Program-made: the position numbers and the translations under genes
Source: a virus
IMG/VR virus record: IMGVR_UViG_3300021599_000076
Span: 1-38,129 of that record
Length of the DNA: 38,129 bases
Direction: 5' to 3' (one strand)
Notes under the pieces: model-generated
The model's database searches: none
The model's input: the letters and a program-made list of their open reading frames with translations, nothing else
What the model was told of the DNA's origin: nothing
Shown here: positions 1 to 5,986 of the stretch, in pieces
How positions within the stretch are numbered: position 1 is the first letter of the stretch
How the letters are laid out: each line of letters starts with the position of its first letter

Positions 1-91
1 GCAAGTCTAGTAGGAAGAACCAAGAAGGAGTACGAAGATTTCGATGGAGGCTTAACTCCAGAAATGGTTGAGTACTGTAAGGAAGATGTTA
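1..91. repeat. Left copy of the terminal direct repeat (circular closure)
   Basis: These 91 bases are identical to the last 91 bases of the window. The repeat lies inside the DNA polymerase gene, and the reading frame is continuous if the two copies are superimposed. It is therefore most simply the overlap of a circular assembly, as expected for a circularly permuted or concatemer-forming phage genome, and not a functional repeat. Confidence 0.95.
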
Positions 92-1350
92 TTATATGTG
101 GTGAGTTGTATCACTATTTACTCAAGGAGTTGAGTGGTTTTACTCAACAGTCTATTGATCTGGAGCATGAGGTAGCAGGGATTATAGCAAGGCAGGAGAA
201 GCATGGGTTCAAGCTAGATACGATCAAGGCTCAGTGCCTGCTTGGTCAGTGGAAGCGTAGGTTGTCAGACATTGAGGAGGAACTACAAACCATATTCACA
301 CCTATTGTCACTCAAAGGTTTAGCGAGAAAACTGGTAAGCAGTTAAAGGATGATGTCGAGGTGTTCAACCCAGGATCTAGGCAGCAGATTGCAAAGCGCC
401 TGATGGCACTGGGCTGGAAGCCTGAAAAGTTTACTGAGAAAGGACAGGTGATTGTCGATGATTCAGTCTTGGACGGAGTTGATATACCAGAAGCAAAACT
501 TATTGCCGAGTACCTGCTCATTCAGAAACGGGTGGCTCAGGTTGAATCCTGGCTTGAGCATCTATCTGAAGACAGACGGGTTCACGGTAAGGTCATCACC
601 AACGGAGCAGTCACAGGCAGAATGACGCACCACAGCCCTAACATGGCTCAGATCCCTAGCAGTTCCAGTCCTTGGGGCACAGAGTGCAGAGACTGCTGGA
701 CAGTGGATGATGGTAAGGTATTAGTTGGTGCTGATGCATCTAGCCTAGAGTTGAGAATGCTTGCACACTACATGAGAGATGAACAGTATGCTAAAGAAAT
801 CGTTGAAGGTGATATCCACACCAAGAACCAAAATGCAGCAGGTTTGCAGACTAGGGCGCAAGCGAAGACATTCATCTACGCTCTACTATACGGGGCAGGA
901 CCTGCCAAGATCGGGAAGATTGTTGGTGGTTCAGCAGCAGATGGTAAGAAACTCATCGATACTTTTCTTCGGAACACTCCTGCTCTCAAGTCACTTCGAG
1001 AAAAGGTTGAACGCTTATCAGAGAAAGGGACGCTACAAGGTCTTGACGGTAGGCAACTACAGATTCGTTCCGCACACGCAGCACTCAACACGTTACTACA
1101 GAGTGCTGGTGCGATAGTGATGAAACAGGCCCTGGTACTCTTGGACAAGAAGATCAGGCTGCTCAAACTTAATGCAAATTTTGTAGCAAATGTCCACGAT
1201 GAGTGGCAGATAGAGTGTAGTGAGGAGGACGCAGACCTAGTAGGAGAAGCAGCAGTACAGAGTATTATAGAAGCTGGTACAAAGTTGGCACTTCGATGCC
1301 CATTAGATGGTGAATACAAGAAAGGAAAAACATGGGCACACACCCACTAG
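1..1350 (+). CDS. DNA polymerase, family A (C-terminal polymerase part, continues from 37748)
   Basis: Codon 98 onward of the 546-residue polymerase. Polymerase motif A is DASSLELRML (D342 of the full protein), motif B is RAQAKTFIYALLYGAG, and motif C is VHDEW (H496-D497-E498). The nucleotide-selecting position in motif B is Tyr (about residue 390), as in T7, where Tyr weakens discrimination against dideoxynucleotides. The protein is about 160 residues shorter than T7 polymerase, and I see no insertion matching the thioredoxin-binding loop, so processivity probably does not depend on host thioredoxin (inference). A small gene overlaps its 3' end by 19 nt. Confidence 0.95.
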   Translation, partial: ASLVGRTKKEYEDFDGGLTPEMVEYCKEDVIICGELYHYLLKELSGFTQQSIDLEHEVAGIIARQEKHGFKLDTIKAQCLLGQWKRRLSDIEEELQTIFTPIVTQRFSEKTGKQLKDDVEVFNPGSRQQIAKRLMALGWKPEKFTEKGQVIVDDSVLDGVDIPEAKLIAEYLLIQKRVAQVESWLEHLSEDRRVHGKVITNGAVTGRMTHHSPNMAQIPSSSSPWGTECRDCWTVDDGKVLVGADASSLELRMLAHYMRDEQYAKEIVEGDIHTKNQNAAGLQTRAQAKTFIYALLYGAGPAKIGKIVGGSAADGKKLIDTFLRNTPALKSLREKVERLSEKGTLQGLDGRQLQIRSAHAALNTLLQSAGAIVMKQALVLLDKKIRLLKLNANFVANVHDEWQIECSEEDADLVGEAAVQSIIEAGTKLALRCPLDGEYKKGKTWAHTH

Positions 1351-1541
1351 ACAAAGACGATGAATTCTGGACTGACATGGAGGATGTAGTCTTTCTATGC
1401 ATAAAGAAGGACAAAACAATTAACATGAAGACCAGCGTCAAGGATATGGACGAGCTTAAAAGTATCTTCAGCACGGCCTTTATGATGGCTCTGTTTCACG
1501 ATATGAAAAGAAATCCATCAGACCTTGACAAACTTCACTAA
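1332..1541 (+). CDS. Small hypothetical protein (69 aa)
   Basis: Not recognised. It starts with ATG inside the last codons of the DNA polymerase gene, preceded by an AAGGAAAA ribosome site, so it is probably translated by coupling. The protein is acidic at the N-terminus (repeated D and E in the first 20 residues) and predicted helical in its second half. No Cys pair, signal peptide or membrane segment is seen. The sigma70 promoter for the next gene lies over its last codons, marking the end of the transcription unit from the polymerase. A small cytoplasmic accessory protein is the most that can be said. Confidence 0.6.
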   Translation: MGTHPLDKDDEFWTDMEDVVFLCIKKDKTINMKTSVKDMDELKSIFSTAFMMALFHDMKRNPSDLDKLH

Positions 1542-1552
1542 TGTGCTATACT
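1525..1552 (+). promoter_or_regulatory. Sigma70 promoter with extended -10 (TTGACA-16-TATACT)
   Basis: A perfect -35 box TTGACA (1525-1530), a 16-nt spacer and a -10 box TATACT (1547-1552) preceded by TGC, which makes an extended -10. Transcription would start near 1559, just upstream of the AAGGAG ribosome site of the ssDNA-binding protein gene. A TATGTAG heptamer (1556-1562) overlaps the start and also occurs near other promoters here. This is probably an early promoter for the nucleotide and replication genes. Confidence 0.75.
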
Positions 1553-1582
1553 ATTTATGTAGTTTTTAATAAGGAGAAGTAA

Positions 1583-1987
1583 ATGGAAATCAAACCTCTC
1601 AAAGTACAGGCAGATATTATGTGGGCTTTCCTTGATACGCCAAACCAGCTATCAGGTAAGTACCAAGTAGATCTCTGTAACCTGACTAAGAGTGCTGTAG
1701 ATGTATTAAAGTCTATGGGTGTAGAAGTTCGGACTAAAGAAGGTGAACCTGAGAAGGGACAATTCATTACTGCTAAGTCTGTTAACTATCCTATCACTAC
1801 TGTAGACGAGCAAGGTAATCCTATCACTGTTAAGGTTGGTAACGGCAGTAAAGGGATTGCACTACTGAAGCCTTATGAATATTCTTACAAAGGTAAGAAG
1901 GGTGTAGGTGTTGGTATTAACAAGCTGGTAGTTACTGATCTTAAAGTATATGAGGCAGAAGCTACTGTTAACGATGACGTTTTGTAA
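1583..1987 (+). CDS. Single-stranded DNA-binding protein (probable)
   Basis: A 134-residue protein whose central part (GNGSKG, then KPYEYSYKGKKGVGVGI) resembles the OB-fold region of phage ssDNA-binding proteins, where a GNGS turn is followed by a K-G-K-K-G-V-G strand. The C-terminus is short and ends D-D-V-L, a weak form of the acidic tail such proteins use to contact polymerase and helicase. The ATG follows AAGGAG at good spacing, and the gene has its own strong sigma70 promoter, in line with the high amounts of ssDNA-binding protein that replication needs. Position directly after DNA polymerase and before exonuclease supports the role. The family match is from memory of the pattern, so it is moderately firm. 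Confidence 0.75.
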   Translation: MEIKPLKVQADIMWAFLDTPNQLSGKYQVDLCNLTKSAVDVLKSMGVEVRTKEGEPEKGQFITAKSVNYPITTVDEQGNPITVKVGNGSKGIALLKPYEYSYKGKKGVGVGINKLVVTDLKVYEAEATVNDDVL

Positions 1988-2001
1988 GAAAGGATTTAAG
2001 A

Positions 2002-2226
2002 GTGGCTACTAACAAAAAAATTCAGCCTGGGTTTAGTTTAAGTGTATCACCTGTGGAGTCTGTGTTTGAGGTATCTACACCTGGGCTTAGTACTAAACTG
2101 TGGGATGAGACATTCCGCTTCTCTGTCTCTGCTGATGGATCTGTCACTATCAACGACAACGAGTTCAGCAGCAAGAAGCAGGCAGCGCAGGCTCTCGAAA
2201 CTATGGCTGCATTCTTGAAGAAGTAA
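2002..2226 (+). CDS. Small hypothetical protein (74 aa), GTG start
   Basis: Not recognised. The start is GTG at 2002 with AAAGGAT upstream. The protein has a short basic N-terminus, then a beta-rich stretch (W-D-E-T-F-R-F-S-V) and a C-terminal helix rich in Ala and Lys (SSKKQAAQALETMAAFLKK). It sits 14 nt behind the ssDNA-binding protein gene, and its TAA stop shares one base with the ATG of the exonuclease (TAATG), so all three are one unit. A replication accessory role is likely from context only. Confidence 0.65.
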   Translation: MATNKKIQPGFSLSVSPVESVFEVSTPGLSTKLWDETFRFSVSADGSVTINDNEFSSKKQAAQALETMAAFLKK

Positions 2227-2921
2227 TGCTGGCACTCATCGATGCTGACATTGTTTGCTACCGAATTGGATTCGCTTCCGAGGATGTTAGTGAAAAGATA
2301 TGCCTAGCTAGATGTGCTGAGTTTATGGAAGAGTTAGTAATGAAGCCCTGGGTGGGAGACTACCAAGGGTTTCTTACTGGCTCTAACAACTTCAGAAAAG
2401 ATATAGCAGTCACGGCTCCTTATAAAGGTAATCGTACCCAGGCTAAACCAAAACACTACGAGCTAATTAGGGAATACCTAAATAAGGCATGGGGTTGTGA
2501 AGTAATAGAAGGACAGGAAGCTGACGATGCAATCGGAATCAGGGCTTATGAAATGGAAGATGTTGAAGATTACATCATCATGTCCATCGACAAAGACCTT
2601 GATATGATTCGTGGTTGGCATTATAATTTTATTAAGAACACTAAGTACCTAATTAATGACCAAGAAGCTATCAAGCATTTCTATACGCAGATCCTTACTG
2701 GCGATAGGGTTGATAATATTGTTGGTCTAAAAGGTGTAGGTCCTAAGAAGGCAGAGAAGATTCTCCAGGACTGTGTCACCGAGGCCGATATGTACAAAGC
2801 AGTACTAGAAGCATACGACAACGATGAAGAAAGAGTTTTAGAGAACGGACAACTTTTATGGATCAGAAGAAAAGAAAACCAGATTTGGTCTCCAGCCCTT
2901 TGCAGTACATCCAATGGGTAG
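2226..2921 (+). CDS. 5'-3' exonuclease / flap endonuclease (T7 gp6 type)
   Basis: A 231-residue metal-dependent 5'-nuclease. Visible family features in order: D6-A-D8 near the N-terminus, E98-A-D-D101, S-I-D122-K-D124, and T-G-D160-R-V-D163 followed by a helix-hairpin-helix stretch GLKGVGPKKAEKIL (about 167-180) that binds the DNA backbone. The acidic residues form the two-metal site. In T7-like phages this enzyme removes RNA primers and degrades host DNA to recycle nucleotides; the nearby ribonucleotide reductase fits with that supply route. It begins in a TAATG overlap with the preceding gene, and its last 64 nt overlap the next gene. Confidence 0.92.
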   Translation: MLALIDADIVCYRIGFASEDVSEKICLARCAEFMEELVMKPWVGDYQGFLTGSNNFRKDIAVTAPYKGNRTQAKPKHYELIREYLNKAWGCEVIEGQEADDAIGIRAYEMEDVEDYIIMSIDKDLDMIRGWHYNFIKNTKYLINDQEAIKHFYTQILTGDRVDNIVGLKGVGPKKAEKILQDCVTEADMYKAVLEAYDNDEERVLENGQLLWIRRKENQIWSPALCSTSNG

Positions 2922-3214
2922 ATGCGGTAGCAGACTGCGAGTGGCTTGAGAATGTCAAAGCAGAGGTTCACTTGTGTCACACTATTGGATGGGTTATTGA
3001 TGAAACAGATGATGCCTTATGCATTGCTAGTACAGTATCTATGGATAACAGCAACGCCCGTATGCATATACCTAAGCAGTGGATTAAAGTAAGAAAGGAT
3101 GTAGTCTTTGAAGCCGAGCAGCGCCAAGTCCAAAGGAAGACACCTGCAAAAGTGGGTAAGAGATCTAATACTAGCCAAGTTCAACCTGGAGGCAGACGAT
3201 GTACGCTCAGTTAG
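2858..3214 (+). CDS. Hypothetical protein (118 aa) with SH3-like/DUF pattern
   Basis: Function unknown. The middle part has the look of a small beta-barrel regulatory or binding domain common in phage genomes: a hydrophobic strand (TIGWVIDETDD), another (ALCIASTVSM), then IPKQWIKVRKDV. The C-terminal 30 residues are basic and unstructured (K, R, Q, S). The gene starts inside the exonuclease gene (64-nt overlap) with only a weak ribosome site, and its own end overlaps the next gene by about 107 nt. Such long overlaps raise some doubt about the exact ends, but the domain-like middle supports a real protein. Confidence 0.6.
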   Translation: MDQKKRKPDLVSSPLQYIQWVDAVADCEWLENVKAEVHLCHTIGWVIDETDDALCIASTVSMDNSNARMHIPKQWIKVRKDVVFEAEQRQVQRKTPAKVGKRSNTSQVQPGGRRCTLS

Positions 3215-3455
3215 TATGGGCGTGTCGGGGGAAGACTTGCTACTTAGTCCAGCAGCCAGACGGGTCTTACCAATCAGTTTGGAATGCAAGTCCAGAGCAG
3301 CTATCTCAGTATACGGTTATTACGAGCAAGCAAAGGGAAATGCAGGAGGACACGAACCTGTCGTTGTTATTAAACAGAATCGGTCCAGCCCTCTTGTAGT
3401 TGTAGATGCAGAATACTTTTTTAATTTATTAAGGAGATCAAGTGAAAACCTTTAA
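3108..3455 (+). CDS. PD-(D/E)XK-type endonuclease candidate, TTG start
   Basis: A 115-residue protein with the layout of a small PD-(D/E)XK nuclease: a basic N-terminal helix (GRHLQKWVRDLIL), G-E-D43 then L-E59-C-K61 about 15 residues later, followed by a strand-helix pair ending VVVIKQNRSSPLVVV. D43, E59 and K61 would be the catalytic set. Similar phage proteins are annotated as Holliday-junction-resolvase-like or VRR-NUC-like endonucleases. The start codon is TTG at 3108, with AAGGA 9 nt upstream inside the preceding gene. Neighbouring exonuclease and phosphatase genes fit a nucleic-acid-processing role. Catalytic assignment is by pattern only. Confidence 0.65.
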   Translation: MKPSSAKSKGRHLQKWVRDLILAKFNLEADDVRSVSMGVSGEDLLLSPAARRVLPISLECKSRAAISVYGYYEQAKGNAGGHEPVVVIKQNRSSPLVVVDAEYFFNLLRRSSENL

Positions 3456-3762
3456 ATTTACATACGAAGATATTGAATACGAATACCAGTCTGGTTCATG
3501 GCCACAGTCAAGTGTTATCAAAGCAAAGCATCAGTTTGATGATGACATTACTTGGGTTCCTGTGCTATATCAGTTTGCTAAATTCCTTGAGAGTACTGGC
3601 TACGCAGGCGTGGTAGAGAAGGTTAGAGTCGAAGACAAGTATGGATTTCATGCTGACTGTGGCTTTGATACTTACGGCAAGAAAGAAGAAGAAGACGATG
3701 AAATCAAAGTGGGTCTTGATGAGGCAGACGATGATGAGGATCACTACAAAGGAATAAACTGA
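3442..3762 (+). CDS. Acidic hypothetical protein (106 aa), GTG start
   Basis: Not recognised. It starts at GTG 3442 behind a very good AAGGAGAT ribosome site, overlapping the end of the nuclease candidate by 14 nt. The first 75 residues look like a folded alpha/beta domain with many aromatic residues (Y and W). The last 30 are extremely acidic (runs of E and D, ending in DEADDDEDH), which suggests a flexible DNA-mimicking or protein-binding tail. Its TGA stop shares a base with the ATG of the metallophosphatase, so they are translationally coupled. Confidence 0.7.
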   Translation: MKTFKFTYEDIEYEYQSGSWPQSSVIKAKHQFDDDITWVPVLYQFAKFLESTGYAGVVEKVRVEDKYGFHADCGFDTYGKKEEEDDEIKVGLDEADDDEDHYKGIN

Positions 3763-4529
3763 TGACTGTTCATGCCATAATCCCTGACTGTCAGGTCAAG
3801 GACGGTGTTGATCTTAGCTACCTTACCTGGGTAGGAAAGTATCTAGCTGAAAAGAAACCAGATGTAATTGTGCAGATTGGAGACTTTGCTGATATGCCTA
3901 GTTTATCTTCTTATGATGTAGGTAAGAAGAGCTTCGAGGGACGAAGATACAAGACCGATATTGAAGTGACAAACAAGGCAATGCAGATGTTGCTAGCGCC
4001 TATTAAGGAACAGAATGAGAGAGCGAAACGAAATAAGGAACGACAGTATAGACCAAGAATGGTCCTCACTCTCGGAAACCATGAAGAAAGAATTTCCAGG
4101 GCTGTCGAAGGAGACCCTAAACTTGATGGAACTATTAGCCTCAGTGATCTTGGGTACGAATCATATGGTTGGGAGGTTGTGCCATACCTTGAACCTATTG
4201 TTATTGATGGGGTTGTGTACGCTCATTATTTTACTTCTGGCGTTATGGGGCGTCCTGTAACATCTGCTGCTGCGCTGCTATCTAAGAAGCATATGAGTGC
4301 TGTGATGGGCCATGTTCAGAACAGACAGATTGCTTATGCCAATAGAGCAGACGGATCTCAGATCACTGGCCTGTTTAGTGGCTGTTGTTATCTGCATGAT
4401 GAGGACTATCTAGGCAGTCAAGGTAACAAGTACTGGCGAGGTATCTGGATGCTGCATGAAGTCAACAACGGATCATTCGATGAGATGCCAGTCAGTCTAA
4501 ATTACTTGAGGAAAAAGTATGAGCATTGA
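3762..4529 (+). CDS. Calcineurin-like metallophosphoesterase
   Basis: A 255-residue phosphoesterase. The family motifs are in order: I-P-D9-x-Q11 (the usual D-x-H has Gln in place of His), G-D41 in QIGDFAD, G-N106-H107-E108, H155 in YAHY, and G-H184 in MGHVQ. These bind two metal ions and hydrolyse phosphomonoesters or diesters. Phage members of this group often have the D-x-Q variant. The target is unknown; nucleotide processing or DNA-end processing is plausible from the replication context. The gene is coupled upstream by a TGATG overlap and downstream by an 11-nt overlap with the DUF3310 gene. Confidence 0.88.
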   Translation: MTVHAIIPDCQVKDGVDLSYLTWVGKYLAEKKPDVIVQIGDFADMPSLSSYDVGKKSFEGRRYKTDIEVTNKAMQMLLAPIKEQNERAKRNKERQYRPRMVLTLGNHEERISRAVEGDPKLDGTISLSDLGYESYGWEVVPYLEPIVIDGVVYAHYFTSGVMGRPVTSAAALLSKKHMSAVMGHVQNRQIAYANRADGSQITGLFSGCCYLHDEDYLGSQGNKYWRGIWMLHEVNNGSFDEMPVSLNYLRKKYEH

Positions 4530-4842
4530 TAACGCAACACCAGCAGATTGGCACAGAGCTTACTTCAAGAACGCAGAAGACCAAACTCTTGCTGACTACA
4601 TTGAGAAGAAGAAGCCTGCAGCTTCCAGGCAGCATGGTGGCAATCACTACAAAGGTACTGAGATACAGTCCTGGGATGTATTCCTAGATTGGGGATTAGA
4701 TCCTTGGGCCTGTAATGTAATCAAGTATGTGCAGCGTCATCGCAAGAAGGCAGGTAAAGATGATTTGGAGAAGGCTAAACACTATCTTGAATTTATGATT
4801 GAGAACTACGATGCCATTGGTAACAAGTACTACAAGGCTTGA
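4519..4842 (+). CDS. DUF3310 (SaV-like) protein, possible nucleotide kinase-like factor
   Basis: The C-terminal 65 residues carry the DUF3310 pattern: H-Y-K-G-T-E-I-Q-x-W, then a tryptophan-rich D-W-G-L-D, then N-V-I-K-Y-V-Q-R-H with K-A-G-K-D-D-L-E-K-A-x-H-Y-L. This domain is frequent in phages, and I recall it in T7 gp1.7, which phosphorylates dTMP/dGMP, so a role in nucleotide metabolism is possible. The N-terminal 45 residues are a separate charged extension. GAGGAAAAAGT precedes the ATG inside the phosphatase gene. The domain call is firm; the enzymatic role is inference. Confidence 0.85.
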   Translation: MSIDNATPADWHRAYFKNAEDQTLADYIEKKKPAASRQHGGNHYKGTEIQSWDVFLDWGLDPWACNVIKYVQRHRKKAGKDDLEKAKHYLEFMIENYDAIGNKYYKA

Positions 4843-5815
4843 CTGGGCTAACGCAGACAAGGACTATAAGCGAGGACAGAACCTAATCCGTAAAGGTGAC
4901 TGGGCCAATGGCTTTAAGATGCACGAGTTACGCTCACTGCCTGACGCACTCTGGAACAGGTCTGCTAAGTTTCCTGGTGTCAAGACTAGCTTTGACAGAG
5001 CACCTGTATGGATGCCTGGGCAGAGTATTAGAAGCAGGAATGTGATCATCTGGTCAGAGGCTGGCTGGGGAGATATGCTACAGTTCTCTCGGTTCATTCC
5101 TCTGATCAGGCAGATTGCTAGCGGTGTTCACTGCGTCTACCCTGAGAATATCTCTAGTCTGCTAAAGCGCATGGATAAGTCCATACCTTATAGCCACCTG
5201 AGTAGGGAATGTCCTCCAAGTTCCTATCGAGTCAAGATGATGTCTATGCCGTACCTCCTGATGGAGCACGGGCTACTCAAGCCTGAGCCAGTGGATCGCT
5301 GGTATGGGGCTGAGGGAGTCTATCGCAATCCTGCTATAGAGGCTCCTAAGCGTTCTAAACCGCTAGTAGGAATCTTCTACTCCACGGATAACAAGTCCTG
5401 GAACATGGCAGCGAAGCAGATCCCAAAGGATATCGTGGATGAGTTCATAGAGCGCCATCAAGAGGTGGATTGGGTGTCTTTACAGCTTGGTGATGGGTTC
5501 CTAAATAGTCCATTTTGGAACGAAACTGCAGATAAACTTCAGACCCTTGATGCAGTGGTGTCTGTGGATTCAGCAATAGCCCACTGTGCTGCTAGTGTAG
5601 GTGTACGTACTATAAATCTGGTTGGAGATGAGACAATGGCGTGTTGGCGTTGGTATCCAGTCTCAGAGCGTACCTACTGGTATGATAGTATGACTACTGT
5701 CTGGTGGGATAATTACTCAGACTGGGATACTGGATTAGAGAAAGCAATGGATTACCTTGATGTTCCTAAGCCTATTGCAAAAAAACGTGGTAGACCTAAG
5801 AAAAGTGTGGTATAA
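4811..5815 (+). CDS. Glycosyltransferase-like protein (GT-B, heptosyltransferase/TPR-GT type)
   Basis: A 334-residue protein counted from ATG 4811; an in-frame TTG at 4799 is a less likely start. The N-terminal stretch (GQNLIRKGDWANGF...E-L-R) is a TPR-like helix pair. It is followed by V-I-I-W-S-E-A-G-W-G-D-M-L-Q-F-S-R, which is the E-x-G-x-G-D-x-L-Q-F-x-R motif of TPR-linked glycosyltransferases related to ADP-heptosyltransferases. Near the C-terminus, VVSVDSAIAHCAASVG is the donor-side S-x-D-S-x-x-x-H motif of that fold. The acceptor is unknown: a host surface glycan, phage DNA or a virion protein. The very C-terminus is an AT-hook-like KKRGRPKK, unusual for a glycosyltransferase. It overlaps the DUF3310 gene by 32 nt. 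Confidence 0.75.
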   Translation: MPLVTSTTRLDWANADKDYKRGQNLIRKGDWANGFKMHELRSLPDALWNRSAKFPGVKTSFDRAPVWMPGQSIRSRNVIIWSEAGWGDMLQFSRFIPLIRQIASGVHCVYPENISSLLKRMDKSIPYSHLSRECPPSSYRVKMMSMPYLLMEHGLLKPEPVDRWYGAEGVYRNPAIEAPKRSKPLVGIFYSTDNKSWNMAAKQIPKDIVDEFIERHQEVDWVSLQLGDGFLNSPFWNETADKLQTLDAVVSVDSAIAHCAASVGVRTINLVGDETMACWRWYPVSERTYWYDSMTTVWWDNYSDWDTGLEKAMDYLDVPKPIAKKRGRPKKSVV

Positions 5816-5816
5816 T
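5808..5816 (+). promoter_or_regulatory. Candidate extended -10 promoter (TGGTATAAT)
   Basis: A perfect extended -10 (TG, one base, TATAAT) without a recognisable -35 box. It overlaps the stop of the glycosyltransferase-like gene, and the same GTGTGGTATAAT string occurs in the strong promoter before the capsid unit. It would start transcripts near 5822 and serve the ribonucleotide reductase. The TATAAT partly reflects the last codons GTA TAA, so chance is possible. Confidence 0.4.
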
Positions 5817-5818
5817 AT

Positions 5819-5983
5819 ATGACCCTGACATTAGAAGAGATCAAAGAAAGGATGAAACGATGGGATGAACTAACCATCATAGAGGAGTTGTCTCTCCGTT
5901 CTGAGGAAATAGTAGAACGGTTTGAAGATGTAATAGAAGAGAACGCAGATAGATTAGAAAAACTTGTTAACTGGGAAGATTAG
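5819..5983 (+). CDS. Small acidic helical protein (54 aa)
   Basis: Starts MTLTLEEIKERMKRWDEL, three bases after the previous stop, and ends three bases before the reductase ATG. The sequence is almost entirely helical with repeated E and R. The pattern L-x-E-I-x-E-R-x-K-x-x-D-E, then S-E-E-I-V-E-R-F-E-D-x-I-E-E, recurs in small phage proteins of unknown function that I recognise as a family without an assigned role. If transcription starts at the TATAAT immediately upstream, the first ATG would be lost, so this gene would be read only from upstream promoters. Confidence 0.75.
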   Translation: MTLTLEEIKERMKRWDELTIIEELSLRSEEIVERFEDVIEENADRLEKLVNWED

Positions 5984-5986
5984 AAT

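Noticed and set aside
876-1343. Long - strand frame over the polymerase gene
   Set aside because: Ser/Cys-rich shadow of the polymerase frame, without start site or domain.
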